Positions 10,413 to 20,404 are shown, counted from the first letter of the stretch. The stretch is DNA of 64,000 nucleotides from Streptomyces sp. NBC_00775 (GCF_036347135.1 NZ_CP108938.1:2914001-2978000), one strand, 5' to 3'. Program-made: numbers and translations. The notes: a model not told the origin generated them from the letters alone.

Positions 10413-13400
10413 GTGAACAGCGATCCGGACGGGATCCGCGGGGGCTGGGCCACACCCGGCGATGACCAGTCCGACGCGGAGTCCGCCGTCGAGACGACGG
10501 GCGAGTTCACCATCGACTACGCGCCGCCCGCCTGGTACACGCAGAACGCGTCGGGGAGTTCAGGGGATTCGGGGAACTCGGCGGATTCGGAAGTCGGGTC
10601 CCCGGAATCCGGGGCGGCGTCGGGGACTTCGGAAGCGGCTGCTCCTTCGGAGACCCCGGCTGCCTCGACTCCCTCGGCTTCGGAGACGCCAGCCGCTCCG
10701 GAGGCTTCGGTTCCGGTCAGCCCCGTGGCGCCTCCCGTATCTGCGGCCGGCAGTCCCGTCGCGGTGCCCAAGTTGCCGGTGGGCAGCGGGTTCGAACCGG
10801 TGGCGGCTACGCCGGACGTGACGGAGCCGGAGACTCCGGCCGTGGCGCCGGTCGTGGCGCCGGTCGTGGCGCCGGTCGTGGCGCCGGTCGTGGCGCCGGT
10901 CGCCGATGCGGGCAGTCCTACGGCTCTGCCGAACTTTCCCGTGAGCGGGTTTCAGGCTCAGTGGACCCCTCCGGCGGCGCCGGTCGCGCCGGTCGCCGCT
11001 TCCGGAGAGGCGGAGTCCGGGAACGGGGACCTGGAGAGTGGCGCGACCATGCGGATCTCCGCTGTCGCCCTGAAGCGTGAGGTCGCGGAGCGGGCGGCTG
11101 CGACCTCGGGGGTTTCGGAGGTTACGGAGGTTACGGAGGTTACGGAGGCGTCGGCTGAGCCTGAGGACGAAGCCATGGTCGAGTCCGAGGCCGAGTCTGC
11201 GGTCGAGGTCGAGGTCGAGTCTGTGGTCGAGGCCGGGGCGCAGTCGGTGGAGGCCTCCTCCGACGGTGATGACGTCGTAGCCGCGGAACAGGAAGAGACC
11301 GGGGCTGAAGTGACCTCCCCCGCCACGGATTCCGCCGATGAGTTGAGCGATGCCTCCGAGGAGGAGCACGTCGCCGACGTCGTGGAGCTGCGCCGCGCGG
11401 ACGACGTCGACGCGGCCGCCGAGGTCGGCGATGCCGAGCCGCAGGACGACGTCAGCGATGCGGTGCCGCCGCAGGCCGAGGTACACGACACGGAGCCGGA
11501 GGATGCCGAGCCCCAGGGCGACGAGCCTCAGGACGCGGTGCCCGAGGCCGGCTCGGACGAACCCGAGGCCGTCCAGGACGCACCCCCCGCCTGGGCTCCG
11601 CCGCCGCTGCCTCAGGGTGGGCTGCCGCCGTTGCCGCCCGCGTATCAGCCCGCGGCGCCCGCTCCCGCGGCCCAGTGGCCCGTCTCCACGGAGCCCGCGG
11701 CGGCCGAGCCCGTCCAGGCGCAGATTCCGGCACAGGCTCAGCCGCCGGTGGTGGCGCCGGGCCAGCCCTTCCAGCCGCCCGCGCCGCAACCGGGCCAGCC
11801 CTTCCAACTGTCCGCTCCGCAGCCCGGCCAGCCTTTCCAGCCGCCCGCGCCGCAGCCCGGCCAGCCCTTCCAGCCCCCCGCGCCTCCGGCATGGCCCTCC
11901 TCCCCCAGCGCGCCTGTCTCGACGGATCCGGCTCAGGGGCCCGTGGCATCGCCCCCGGCCGCCTTCGAGAACCCGGTTCCGGCTCCGCCCCAGGCGCCGC
12001 ACCCGGCACCTTCGGCCCCGACGGCCGGGGCTCCGGTTCCCGCCCCGCGCACCGACGCTCCGGCACCGGCACCGCAGGGGAGTTACGGCTTCCCGCAGCC
12101 TGGTGCTCCGGCTTCAGGCCCCACCGCGCAGGACGGCTATGGGTTCCCGCAGCCCGGCACGCCGACGCCGAGCCCCACCGCGCAGGGCGGCTACGGATTC
12201 CCGCAGCCCAGCACGCCGGCCCCGACGCAGGCCCCCGCTCCCGCCCCGCGCACCGACGCACCGGCACCGGCACCGCAGGGCAGCTATGGGTTCCCGCACC
12301 CCAGCACCCCGGCTCCGAGCCCCACCCCGCAGAGCAGCTACGGATTCCCGCAGGCCAACACTCCTGCACCGACTCCGACCCCTGCCCCTGCCCCGGTCAC
12401 CCCACCCGCGCAGGACTCCGGTTACGGCTTCCCCCAGCAGCAGAGCGCCCCGGCTCCGGCCCCCGCCCAGGCGCAGCCTTCACCCAACCCCTCTGCTCCA
12501 GGGCCCGGTTACGGCTTCCCCCAGCAAGCGACGCCGCCGGCGAACCCCGCGGCGCCGCAGCCCCCCGCCCCGCAGCAGGGATACGGATTCCCGCCGCAGG
12601 CGCCCAACGCCCCGGCACCGCAGCCGGGTTACGCGTTCCCCCAGCAGCCCCCGGCCCCCGCGCAGGTACCCCCGCCGTACCCGCAGCAGGCTCAGCCACA
12701 GCCGCAAGCGCAGCCGCAGCCGGGCCCCCAGCCCGTGCAGCAGCAGCCCGCGGCTCCCGTCGACCCCCGCACCGGGTCCGCCTGGCCGCAGCCCGTGCAG
12801 CACGACCAGCGCCAGCCCATCAACCCCGGTGCCGCCCCGCTCGGGTACACCGCCGCCGTGGAGCTGTCCTCCGACCGGCTGCTCAACAACAAGAAGCAGA
12901 AGGCGAAGAGCGGTCGGCCCGCGGCGGGCGGTGGCCGGTTCAAGCTCGGCGGGAAGAAGGAGGAGGCCGAGCGGCAGCGGAAGCTGGACCTGATCCGGAC
13001 GCCGGTGCTGTCGTGCTACCGGATCGCCGTGATCAGCCTCAAGGGCGGCGTGGGCAAGACGACCACCACCACCGCGCTCGGCGCGACGCTCGCCACCGAG
13101 CGGCAGGACAAGATCCTCGCGATCGACGCCAACCCGGACGCCGGTACGCTCGGCCGCCGTGTGCGCCGCGAGACCGGCGCCACCATCCGTGACCTCGTCC
13201 AGGCGATCCCGTACCTCAACTCGTACATGGACATCCGGCGATTCACCTCCCAGGCCCCCTCGGGTCTGGAGATCATCGCCAACGACGTCGACCCGGCCGT
13301 GTCCACGACCTTCAACGACGAGGACTACCGGCGCGCGATCGACGTACTGGGCAAGCAGTACCCGATCGTCCTGACCGACTCCGGTACGGGTCTGCTGTAC

Positions 13401-14072
13401 AGCGCCATGCGCGGTGTGCTCGACCTCGCCGACCAGCTGATCGTCATCTCGACGCCGTCCGTCGACGGTGCGAGCAGCGCCAGTACGACGCTGGACTGGC
13501 TGTCGGCGCACGGGTACGCGGATCTGGTCTCGCGGTCCATCACCGTCATCTCCGGAGTGCGCGAGACCGGCAAGATGATCAAGGTGGAGGACATCGTCAG
13601 CCACTTCGAGACCCGTTGCCGCGGTGTCGTGGTCGTGCCGTTCGACGAGCACCTGGCCGCGGGCGCCGAGGTCGACCTCGACATGATGCGGCCCAAGGTG
13701 CGGGAGGCGTACTTCAACCTCTCCGCGATGGTGGCCGAGGACATCGCACGGCACCAGCAGTCGCACGGGCTGTGGACGAACGACGGCAACCCGCCGCCGG
13801 TGGCCGCCCCGCCGATGCCTGGTCAGCAGTACATGCCGGGTCAGCCGGTTGCAGGGCAGCCCGTTCCTGACCAGGTCCCGCAGCAGCCGCAGCAGCCTCA
13901 GCCCGGACAGCCGTACGCCCAGCCGGGACAGCCCTACCCCCAGCCGGGACAGCCCTACCCCCAGCAGCCGCAGCCTCCGCAGGCGCAGCCCGGGCAGCCG
14001 TTCCAGCCGGGGCAGCCCTATCAGCCCCACCCGGGCCAGACTCCTCCCCCGCCGGCACCCCCTCAGCAGTAA
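10413..14072 (+). CDS. EspI-like protein: long disordered region plus ParA/MinD-type ATPase domain
   Basis: A 1,219-residue protein. Residues 1 to about 390 are acidic and Ala/Glu/Val-rich, including five exact VAPV-type repeats. About 390-800 is Pro/Gln-rich with [11 protein letters not shown] and nine or so GYGFPQ-type repeats. Then comes a basic stretch ([12 protein letters not shown]) and a ParA/MinD-type domain from about 865: deviant Walker [10 protein letters not shown] at 877-885, followed by [11 protein letters not shown] and [10 protein letters not shown] Pro/Gln tail (QPGQPY repeats) ends it. The layout matches mycobacterial EspI of ESX-1 and the MinD-like protein beside the S. coelicolor ESX locus. 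The GTG start has AGGAGGAATT upstream. No secretion core genes are nearby. Confidence 0.85.
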   Translation: MNSDPDGIRGGWATPGDDQSDAESAVETTGEFTIDYAPPAWYTQNASGSSGDSGNSADSEVGSPESGAASGTSEAAAPSETPAASTPSASETPAAPEASVPVSPVAPPVSAAGSPVAVPKLPVGSGFEPVAATPDVTEPETPAVAPVVAPVVAPVVAPVVAPVADAGSPTALPNFPVSGFQAQWTPPAAPVAPVAASGEAESGNGDLESGATMRISAVALKREVAERAAATSGVSEVTEVTEVTEASAEPEDEAMVESEAESAVEVEVESVVEAGAQSVEASSDGDDVVAAEQEETGAEVTSPATDSADELSDASEEEHVADVVELRRADDVDAAAEVGDAEPQDDVSDAVPPQAEVHDTEPEDAEPQGDEPQDAVPEAGSDEPEAVQDAPPAWAPPPLPQGGLPPLPPAYQPAAPAPAAQWPVSTEPAAAEPVQAQIPAQAQPPVVAPGQPFQPPAPQPGQPFQLSAPQPGQPFQPPAPQPGQPFQPPAPPAWPSSPSAPVSTDPAQGPVASPPAAFENPVPAPPQAPHPAPSAPTAGAPVPAPRTDAPAPAPQGSYGFPQPGAPASGPTAQDGYGFPQPGTPTPSPTAQGGYGFPQPSTPAPTQAPAPAPRTDAPAPAPQGSYGFPHPSTPAPSPTPQSSYGFPQANTPAPTPTPAPAPVTPPAQDSGYGFPQQQSAPAPAPAQAQPSPNPSAPGPGYGFPQQATPPANPAAPQPPAPQQGYGFPPQAPNAPAPQPGYAFPQQPPAPAQVPPPYPQQAQPQPQAQPQPGPQPVQQQPAAPVDPRTGSAWPQPVQHDQRQPINPGAAPLGYTAAVELSSDRLLNNKKQKAKSGRPAAGGGRFKLGGKKEEAERQRKLDLIRTPVLSCYRIAVISLKGGVGKTTTTTALGATLATERQDKILAIDANPDAGTLGRRVRRETGATIRDLVQAIPYLNSYMDIRRFTSQAPSGLEIIANDVDPAVSTTFNDEDYRRAIDVLGKQYPIVLTDSGTGLLYSAMRGVLDLADQLIVISTPSVDGASSASTTLDWLSAHGYADLVSRSITVISGVRETGKMIKVEDIVSHFETRCRGVVVVPFDEHLAAGAEVDLDMMRPKVREAYFNLSAMVAEDIARHQQSHGLWTNDGNPPPVAAPPMPGQQYMPGQPVAGQPVPDQVPQQPQQPQPGQPYAQPGQPYPQPGQPYPQQPQPPQAQPGQPFQPGQPYQPHPGQTPPPPAPPQQ
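10842..10901 (+). repeat. Five tandem copies of a 12-bp coding repeat
   Basis: GTGGCGCCGGTC is repeated five times without a mismatch, in frame, adding Val-Ala-Pro-Val each time inside the disordered region of the EspI-like protein. Perfect identity suggests recent slippage, and copy number probably varies between strains. Confidence 0.9.
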
Positions 14073-14108
14073 CCCGATCGGCCCAATCCGAGAGGCTGAT
14101 TCCCGCCG

Positions 14109-14140
14109 AGGCCCGCACCGTCCCGAGACGGTGCGGGCCT
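14109..14140 (+). terminator. Terminator after the EspI-like gene
   Basis: A perfect 14-bp stem, AGGCCCGCACCGTC with GACGGTGCGGGCCT, and loop CCGA, starts 36 nt after the stop codon. It should separate this gene from the peptide-transporter operon. Confidence 0.75.
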
Positions 14141-14379
14141 TCGCGCGTCCAGGTGCGTTTCGAGCCGTCAGGCCTTCACCTGGGGCGCTTCACCGGTATG
14201 GACCAATGAGCGAAAAATGGCCGTCAACTCGTTATTTCCGCAGGCCACATGGGGTGCATGCGCCGTTGACGTGCGGAGACCGCCGCTGATAGACACACAC
14301 ATCAACCCCGCCGGCGTCACCCGATCAAGTCGTTCAACCAGCCATCTCTGTGCAAGCGATGACGCGAGGTCACTGACCC
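14141..14379 (+). promoter_or_regulatory. Upstream region of the peptide-transporter operon
   Basis: Together with the preceding terminator this makes a 307-bp gap without a gene. It includes the most AT-rich stretch nearby (about 14200-14245), where a promoter is likely. Exact hexamers are not assigned. I see no riboswitch and no clear operator palindrome. Confidence 0.35.
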
Positions 14380-16233
14380 ATGAACACACAAGATCACCAC
14401 CACAGAGGGCGCCCGCGCCCCCGTCTTCCCCGGCTCATCGCCGCCGCGGGCGCTGCCGCGCTCACGCTCACCGCCGGTCTCGCGACCCCGCTCAACCCGG
14501 CGCCGCAGCAGGCCCAGGCCAAGGAGGGCAAGAAGGTCCTCACCGTCGCTGTCGCGCAGAGCGTCGACTCGCTGAGTCCGTTCCTGGCGTCGCGGCTGGT
14601 CAGTACGAGCATTCACCGGCTCATGTACGAGTACCTGACCAATTACGACCCGGCGGACAACCACGCGATCCCGGGCCTCGCCACCAAGTGGGAGCCCTCC
14701 GCCGACAAGCTGACCTGGACCTACACGATCCGCTCCAACTCCAAGTGGTCGGACGGTCAGCAGGCCACCGCCGAGGACGCGGCGTGGACGTTCAACAAGA
14801 TGATGACCGACGAGGGCGCGGCGACGGCCAACGGCAGCTTCGTCGCCAACTTCAAGAAGGTCTCGGCTCCCAGCGCCACGCAGCTCGTCATCGAGCTGAA
14901 GAAGCCGCAGGCCACGATGGCCGCGCTCGATGTGCCGATCGTGCCCAAGCATGTCTGGGAGAAGGTCGGGGACTTCACGAAGTTCAACAACGACAAGAGC
15001 TTCCCGGTCGTCGGCAACGGGCCGTTCATCCTGACGGGCTACAAGGCCGACAGCTATGTCCGCCTCAAGCCCAACAAGAGCTTCTGGCGCGGCGCCCCCA
15101 AGTTCGACGAGCTGCTCTTCAAGTACTACAAGGACGGTGACGCGGCCGTCGCGGCGCTGCAGAAGGGCGAGGTGTCCTTCGTCTCCGGTCTGACGCCGGC
15201 TCAGTCGGCCGCTCTCAAGACCGAGAAGAACATCAAGGTCAACGACGCCCCCGGCCGCCGCTTCTACGCCCTGGCCACCAACCCCGGCGCCCAGGCCAAG
15301 AACGGCAAGCACTTCGGTGACGGAGCCGAGTCGCTGCTGAACCAGAAGGTGCGCCAGGCGCTGTTCATGGCGATCGACCGGGAGACGCTGATCAACAAGG
15401 TCTTCCAGGGCCACGCCGTCGAGGGCGAGGGGTACATCCCGCCACGGTTCTCCACGTACTTCTGGAAGCCGTCGGCGAGCCAGACGCTGTCGTACGACCC
15501 GGCGAAGGCGGCCCAACTCCTCGACCAGGCGGGCTACAAGAAGAACGGTGACGGCAAGCGCGTCGAGAAGAACGGCAAGCCGATCAACTACCGGATCCTC
15601 TGCCACGCCACCGACCCGAACGACAAGGCGGTCGGACAGTACCTGAAGGAGTGGTTCGGCAAGCTCGGCATCGGTGTCACCCTCAACTGTCTGGACAACG
15701 TGACCGACCCCTGGCTGGCGGGCACGTACGACCTGGCGTTCGACGGCTGGTCCGTCAACCCGGACCCCGACTTCGTCCTGTCCATCCACACCTGCGCGGC
15801 CCTGCCGGCGACCCCCAAGGACACCGGCGCGACCGACAACTTCGTCTGCGACAAGAAGTACGACGAGCTGTACGACCAGCAGCTCGCCGAGTACGACACC
15901 GCCAAGCGGACGGACATCGTCAAACAGATGGAGTCGCGGCTGTACGACACCGGGTACATGAACGTCATGGCGTACCCGAACGCGGTCGAGGCCTACCGCA
16001 CCGACCAGATCAAGTCGATCGAGACGATGCCGAAGGCCGCGGGCAACATCTACGGCCAGGACGGTTACTGGAGCTGGTGGTCAGCGGTTCCGGCGGGGTC
16101 CTCCGGTGCGTCCTCCGACGGTTCGGGCTCGACGGGCGTCATCATCGGCATCGTCGCGGGCGTCGTCGTCCTCGCGGGCGCCGGGGTGTTCTTCACGATG
16201 CGCCGCCGCTCGACGGCCGAGGACCGCGAGTAG
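14380..16233 (+). CDS. Oligopeptide ABC transporter substrate-binding protein with C-terminal TM anchor
   Basis: A 617-residue SBP_bac_5 (OppA/DppA type) protein that captures peptides outside the membrane. An Arg-rich N-terminus and hydrophobic core (LIAAAGAAALTLTAGLA) form a Sec-type signal with AQA/K as the likely cleavage site; there is no lipobox cysteine. The mature domain holds family sequences such as FVSGLTPAQSAAL and VRQALFMAIDRETLINKVF. After a Gly/Ser linker, residues about 588-608 (TGVIIGIVAGVVVLAGAGVF) are a TM helix followed by MRRR, so it is held by its C-terminus rather than by lipid. First gene of the operon with two permeases and two ATPases. Confidence 0.93.
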   Translation: MNTQDHHHRGRPRPRLPRLIAAAGAAALTLTAGLATPLNPAPQQAQAKEGKKVLTVAVAQSVDSLSPFLASRLVSTSIHRLMYEYLTNYDPADNHAIPGLATKWEPSADKLTWTYTIRSNSKWSDGQQATAEDAAWTFNKMMTDEGAATANGSFVANFKKVSAPSATQLVIELKKPQATMAALDVPIVPKHVWEKVGDFTKFNNDKSFPVVGNGPFILTGYKADSYVRLKPNKSFWRGAPKFDELLFKYYKDGDAAVAALQKGEVSFVSGLTPAQSAALKTEKNIKVNDAPGRRFYALATNPGAQAKNGKHFGDGAESLLNQKVRQALFMAIDRETLINKVFQGHAVEGEGYIPPRFSTYFWKPSASQTLSYDPAKAAQLLDQAGYKKNGDGKRVEKNGKPINYRILCHATDPNDKAVGQYLKEWFGKLGIGVTLNCLDNVTDPWLAGTYDLAFDGWSVNPDPDFVLSIHTCAALPATPKDTGATDNFVCDKKYDELYDQQLAEYDTAKRTDIVKQMESRLYDTGYMNVMAYPNAVEAYRTDQIKSIETMPKAAGNIYGQDGYWSWWSAVPAGSSGASSDGSGSTGVIIGIVAGVVVLAGAGVFFTMRRRSTAEDRE

Positions 16234-16265
16234 CGCACGCCCACGCTCCCGCCAAGGGGAACCCC

Positions 16266-16289
16266 ATGAACGTACGAGCGAATGAGTAG
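16266..16289 (+). CDS. Possible seven-codon leader ORF (MNVRANE)
   Basis: An ATG at 16266, preceded by a good AAGGGG ribosome-binding site, reads seven codons to TAG at 16287-16289, then three bases (TTC) and the permease ATG at 16293 in the same frame. The permease ATG itself has no good ribosome-binding site. This may be a leader ORF that feeds ribosomes to the permease by reinitiation, or the old N-terminus of the permease cut by a nonsense codon. Too short to prove from sequence. Confidence 0.3.
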   Translation: MNVRANE

Positions 16290-16292
16290 TTC

Positions 16293-17360
16293 ATGACCGC
16301 TGAGGCAACACCCTCGCTGGTCGAGGCGACCGACGGTCCGGCCGAGGCCGGGCCGTCGGTCCGCGGGCCGCGGGCGCGCGGCCGGGCCGCGTATCCGCGC
16401 TATGTGGCGGGCAAGTTGGGCGGCGCGGCCGTCTCACTGCTCGCCGTCCTCGTCACCAGCTTCTTCCTCTTCCGTCTGATCCCCGGCGACCCGGTCAAGT
16501 ACATGACGGGCGGCCGCCAGGTGTCCGCCGAGCAACTCGCCAACTACCGCAAGGAGTTCGGGCTCGACCTGCCGATGTGGGAGCAGTTCACCGACTACTG
16601 CGGCAAGGCGCTCACCGGCGATCTCGGCACGTCGTACCAGTTCCGCGCCCCCGTCATCGACAAGATCACCGAGGCGCTGCCGAACACCCTGCTGCTCACC
16701 GGCACGGCGTTCGTGCTCTACACCGTGCTCGGCATCTTCATCGGCACGCGCTCCGCGTGGCGCAATGGCGGGCTGAGCGACCGGCTCAACACCGGTCTGG
16801 CCCTGACCCTTTACTCCATCCCGTCCTTCTGGCTGGGACTGCTGCTCATCATCGTCTTCTCGGTGGGTATGGGCCCGATCCCGGGCCTCTTCCCGACCGG
16901 CGGAATGGAGTCGGGGGGCAAGGAGGGCTTCGCGTACGTCCTCGATGTCGCCCACCATCTGATCCTTCCGGTGGTGACGCTGGTCGCCGTCGAGTACGGG
17001 CAGACCCTGCTCGTCACACGCTCGGCGCTGCTCGACGAGATGGGCAGCGACTATCTGACGACCGCGCGGGCGAAGGGCCTGCGGGACGATCTCGTGCGGC
17101 GGCGACATGCCGTCCCCAACGCGCTGCTGCCGACCGTCACGCTGATCTTCATCAACCTCGGCCGGACGGTGGCCGGCGTGATCCTCGTCGAGACCGTCTT
17201 CTCCTGGCCGGGTCTCGGCGGGCTCTTCTACCAGGCGCTGAGCGTGCCCGATCTGCCGCTGGTGCAGGGGCTGTTCTTCGTCTTCGCGGCGGCGGTGATC
17301 GTGATGAACACGCTGGCCGATCTGATCTATCCGCTGCTGGATCCACGGGTGGGCCGATGA
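16293..17360 (+). CDS. Peptide ABC transporter permease (OppB/DppB type)
   Basis: A 355-residue inner-membrane permease with six predicted TM helices, the first at about residues 46-68 after a long charged, Pro-rich N-terminus. The N-terminal motif FRLIPGDPVKYMTGG is typical of OppB/DppB. The EAA loop DYLTTARAKGLRDDLVRRRH contacts the ATPases. It ends in ATGA overlap with the second permease. The start has a weak ribosome-binding site and a seven-codon ORF directly upstream in the same frame, suggesting coupling. Confidence 0.94.
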   Translation: MTAEATPSLVEATDGPAEAGPSVRGPRARGRAAYPRYVAGKLGGAAVSLLAVLVTSFFLFRLIPGDPVKYMTGGRQVSAEQLANYRKEFGLDLPMWEQFTDYCGKALTGDLGTSYQFRAPVIDKITEALPNTLLLTGTAFVLYTVLGIFIGTRSAWRNGGLSDRLNTGLALTLYSIPSFWLGLLLIIVFSVGMGPIPGLFPTGGMESGGKEGFAYVLDVAHHLILPVVTLVAVEYGQTLLVTRSALLDEMGSDYLTTARAKGLRDDLVRRRHAVPNALLPTVTLIFINLGRTVAGVILVETVFSWPGLGGLFYQALSVPDLPLVQGLFFVFAAAVIVMNTLADLIYPLLDPRVGR

Positions 17361-18322
17361 CCACGACCGAGTCGGACGGGCCGATGACAACCGAATCCAC
17401 GGCGGCCGAGACAGCCGCACCGGCGACCGCGAAGGGCCCCCGTGCTCTCGCCTGGCAGCGTCGCCGCCACTCCGCCGCCCGCTTCTGGAAGCAGTACCGC
17501 ACCCACCGCGCGGGCGTCTTGGGGCTCGCCGCCCTCGGCCTCTTCGCGCTCATCGCGCTGACCGCGCCGCTGACCGTCGGCTCCGACGTGCAGAGCGTGA
17601 CGAACGCGCCGGGCGATCCGATGGAGAGCCCGAGTGCCGAGTTCCCGCTGGGGACGGATCAGTTCGGGCGCGATCTGCTCGGCCTGGTCGTGTGGGGCGC
17701 GCGGGTCTCCCTGCTCGTCGGGCTGCTGGCGGCCGTGCTGTCGGTCGCCATCGGGGCGCTCATCGGGATCACCGCGGGACACTTCCGCGGCTGGTACGCG
17801 ACCGTGATGATGCGGATCACGGACTGGTTCCTGGTCATGCCGACACTGGTCCTCGCCATCGCGCTGGCGACCGTGATGACCCGTTCGCTCGGCACGATCA
17901 TCCTGGCGATCGGCGTCACGACCTGGCCGACGACGGCCCGGCTGGTGCGCGCGCAGACCCTCGCCGTGGAGTCACGGCCGTACATCGAACGCGCGAAGGC
18001 GCTCGGCGGCGGGCACTGGCACATCATGTCCCGGCATGTCCTGCCCAATGTGATGCCGCTGGTGCTGGCGCAGACGACCCTGATCATCTCCTCCGCGATC
18101 CTCGCCGAGGCGACGCTCGCGTTCCTCGGGCTCGGTGATCCGACGGTCGTGTCGTGGGGCGGGTTGCTCCAGGACGCGCGGGAGGCGGGCGCGGTCAGCG
18201 CGGGCAAGTGGTGGTACCTGGTGCCGCCGGGTGTCGCGATCGCGGTGGTGGCGCTGGCGTTCACGCTGTGCGGGCGCGCGGTCGAATCGGTGCTCAACCC
18301 CAAGCTGGGGGTGGCCCGTTGA
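17357..18322 (+). CDS. Peptide ABC transporter permease (OppC/DppC type)
   Basis: A 321-residue permease. A hydrophilic N-terminus (about 55 residues) is followed by a first TM helix (HRAGVLGLAALGLFALIALT) and the OppC hallmark FPLGTDQFGRDLLGLVVWGAR. The EAA loop YIERAKALGGGHWHIMSRHV is present, with four further TM helices. The ATG at 17357 overlaps the stop of the first permease (ATGA). The open frame extends far upstream, but that overlaps permease 1. It pairs with permease 1 to form the channel. Confidence 0.94.
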   Translation: MTTTESDGPMTTESTAAETAAPATAKGPRALAWQRRRHSAARFWKQYRTHRAGVLGLAALGLFALIALTAPLTVGSDVQSVTNAPGDPMESPSAEFPLGTDQFGRDLLGLVVWGARVSLLVGLLAAVLSVAIGALIGITAGHFRGWYATVMMRITDWFLVMPTLVLAIALATVMTRSLGTIILAIGVTTWPTTARLVRAQTLAVESRPYIERAKALGGGHWHIMSRHVLPNVMPLVLAQTTLIISSAILAEATLAFLGLGDPTVVSWGGLLQDAREAGAVSAGKWWYLVPPGVAIAVVALAFTLCGRAVESVLNPKLGVAR

Positions 18323-19338
18323 GCACTCCGGCCAGGCAGCGGCTCCTGGAAGTCAGGAACCTCGAAGTGACGTACGCCGGAGGGGCCGCCGCCGTGCGCG
18401 GCGTGGACCTCTCGCTCGACGCGGGCCAGAAGCTCGGTATCGCGGGCGAGTCCGGCTGCGGCAAGTCCACGCTGGCACTCGCGCTGCTGCGACTGCTGCC
18501 CGCGGGCACGCGCACGAGCGGGGAGATCCTGCTCGACGGCGAGGACGTGCTGAAGATGAAGTGGGGCCGGGTACGCGCGGTCCGCTGGGCGGGCGCCTCG
18601 ATCGTCTTCCAGGGCGCGATGCACTCCCTGAACCCCGTGCACCGCATCGGTGACCAGATCGCCGAGCCGATCCTGCTGCACAAGAAGGCGACCCCGGCGG
18701 GCGCGCGGAAGAAGACGGGCGAGCTGCTCGAACACGTCGGCCTGCCCGCCGCCCGCGCGGACGCCTACCCGCACGAACTCTCCGGCGGCCAGCGCCAACG
18801 CGTCATGATCGCCATGGCGCTGGCGTGCGACCCCCAGCTCGTCATCGCCGACGAACCGACCACCGCGCTCGACGTGATGATCCAGGCACAGATCCTCCGC
18901 CTGATCGAACAGCTCGTCAGCGAAAAGGAGTTGGGCCTCGTCATGATCAGCCACGACCTGGCGGTCCTGGCCGACACCTGCGACCGGCTCGCGGTGATGT
19001 ACGCGGGGCGCGTGGTCGAGGAAGGGCCCGCCCAGCAGGTGTACGAGAACGCCCGGCACCCGTACGGCAAGGCCCTGTCGGCCGCCTTCCCGCGCATCGG
19101 CGACACGGCGTCGCGGTTCGCGCCGCGCGGGCTGCCGGGCGATCCGCCGGATCCGTCGGCGCTCCCGGCGGGCTGTACGTTCCATCCCCGGTGTCCCGTG
19201 TCGCTGGACGCCTGCGCGACGCAGGACCAGGCACTGCGAGAGGCGGGCGCGGGGCGGTGGGCGGCCTGTGTGCACGCCGGCGCCGCGGTCCCCGATCCGA
19301 GCACCCCGGCGGAAGAAGCCAGGAGCAGCACCCCATGA
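18319..19338 (+). CDS. Peptide ABC transporter ATPase (OppD/DppD type)
   Basis: A 339-residue ABC ATPase with Walker [10 protein letters not shown], signature LSGGQRQR and Walker [12 protein letters not shown]. The C-terminal OppD/F extension contains GCTFHPRCP and further cysteines, which in this subfamily can bind an Fe-S cluster. The start is taken as TTG at 18319, overlapping the permease stop (TTGA), with a GGGGGTGG stretch upstream. This gives an N-terminus [19 protein letters not shown] aligned to other OppD proteins; no ATG or GTG fits better. Confidence 0.93.
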   Translation: MSTPARQRLLEVRNLEVTYAGGAAAVRGVDLSLDAGQKLGIAGESGCGKSTLALALLRLLPAGTRTSGEILLDGEDVLKMKWGRVRAVRWAGASIVFQGAMHSLNPVHRIGDQIAEPILLHKKATPAGARKKTGELLEHVGLPAARADAYPHELSGGQRQRVMIAMALACDPQLVIADEPTTALDVMIQAQILRLIEQLVSEKELGLVMISHDLAVLADTCDRLAVMYAGRVVEEGPAQQVYENARHPYGKALSAAFPRIGDTASRFAPRGLPGDPPDPSALPAGCTFHPRCPVSLDACATQDQALREAGAGRWAACVHAGAAVPDPSTPAEEARSSTP

Positions 19339-20342
19339 CGACGACCACCCCCCTGACGACCGCCCCCCTCCTCAGCGCGCAGGGCCTGCACATCGCCTTT
19401 CCCGGACGCCACGGCGCCGCCAGGGCCCGGGCCGTCGACGGCGTCGACCTCGACATCCGGCCCGGCGAGATCGTCGCGCTGGTCGGCGAGTCGGGCTGCG
19501 GCAAGACGACGCTGGCCCGCTCCCTCCTCGGTCTCGTCCCACCGACCGGCGGCCACGTCACCTTCGACGGCAAGCCGCTCGACTACTCCACGCGTGCCCT
19601 CAAGGCCTACCGCAAGCGCGTCCAGCTCGTCCTCCAGGACCCCAGCGGCTCGCTCAACCCCCGGCACACGGTGTACGACGCGGTGGCCGAGGGACTGCGC
19701 ATCCACCGGTACGGCGGCGACGAGCGGGCGGCGGTCGCCGAAGCCCTCTCCCGGGCCGGGCTGCGCCCTCCGGAGCGGTTCTTCCTGCGCTACCCGCACG
19801 AACTGTCCGGCGGCCAGCGCCAGCGTGTCGTCATCGCGGGCGCGCTCGTCCTGGAGCCCGAACTCATCGTCGCCGACGAGCCGGTGGCCTCCCTCGACGC
19901 CTCGGTGCGCGGCGAGATCCTCGCGCTGCTCCTGCGGCTGCGCACCGAACTCGGCCTGTCCGCCCTGGTGGTGACCCACGATCTGGGCCTGGCCTGGAAC
20001 ATTGCGGACCGGGTCGCGGTGATGTACCTCGGCCGGATCGTGGAGACCGGCGAGGTCGAACAGGTCCTGACAGCCCCTCAACACCCGTACACCCAGGCCC
20101 TGTTGTCCGTCCTCCCGGAGGCACCGGGCGATCCTGTCGTGCTCACCGGCGAACCCCCGGACCCCTCCCGCATCCCGTCCGGCTGCCGCTTCCACGCGCG
20201 CTGTCAGATCCTCGCGAGCGGGGAGGCGGAGCGGGCGGGCGTGGCGGACGCGTGCCGGGGCCAGGACCTGGAGGTGCTCGGCGGGGGCGGCGGGACGCAG
20301 GTGGCGTGCCATTGGGCGCGGGCGACGGCCGCTCAGTCATGA
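19335..20342 (+). CDS. Peptide ABC transporter ATPase (OppF/DppF type)
   Basis: A 335-residue ABC ATPase with Walker [10 protein letters not shown], signature LSGGQRQR and Walker [14 protein letters not shown]. The C-terminal extension holds GCRFHARCQ. The ATG at 19335 overlaps the upstream stop (ATGA) and has AGGAG nearby. Last gene of the transporter operon: four of the five genes are joined by overlapping codons, so subunits should be made in step. A strong terminator follows. Confidence 0.94.
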   Translation: MTTTTPLTTAPLLSAQGLHIAFPGRHGAARARAVDGVDLDIRPGEIVALVGESGCGKTTLARSLLGLVPPTGGHVTFDGKPLDYSTRALKAYRKRVQLVLQDPSGSLNPRHTVYDAVAEGLRIHRYGGDERAAVAEALSRAGLRPPERFFLRYPHELSGGQRQRVVIAGALVLEPELIVADEPVASLDASVRGEILALLLRLRTELGLSALVVTHDLGLAWNIADRVAVMYLGRIVETGEVEQVLTAPQHPYTQALLSVLPEAPGDPVVLTGEPPDPSRIPSGCRFHARCQILASGEAERAGVADACRGQDLEVLGGGGGTQVACHWARATAAQS

Positions 20343-20349
20343 CGGCGAT

Positions 20350-20385
20350 GGGGGCGGCCGGTGCCTTTCAGCACCGGCCGCCCCC
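20350..20385. terminator. Terminator between peptide-transporter operon and ribF
   Basis: A 15-bp perfect stem (20350-20364 with 20371-20385, core GGGCGGCCGGTGC) and loop CTTTCA lies 7 nt after the last transporter gene and 19 nt beyond the end of the convergent ribF. It can serve both. Confidence 0.8.
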
Positions 20386-20404
20386 CTTCACATAGCCGGG
20401 AGAA

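Noticed and set aside
10842..10901. CRISPR-like tandem array
   Set aside because: Units are 12 bp, contiguous and coding; there are no spacers or cas genes in the window.
10560..12002. 480-codon minus-strand frame opposite the EspI-like gene
   Set aside because: Arg/Gly/Leu-rich antisense of the repetitive coding strand.
17357..20342. Nickel or siderophore ABC transporter
   Set aside because: The binding protein is SBP_bac_5 and both ATPases have OppD/F C-terminal extensions; peptides are the most likely substrate, although nickel binding by this family cannot be fully excluded.
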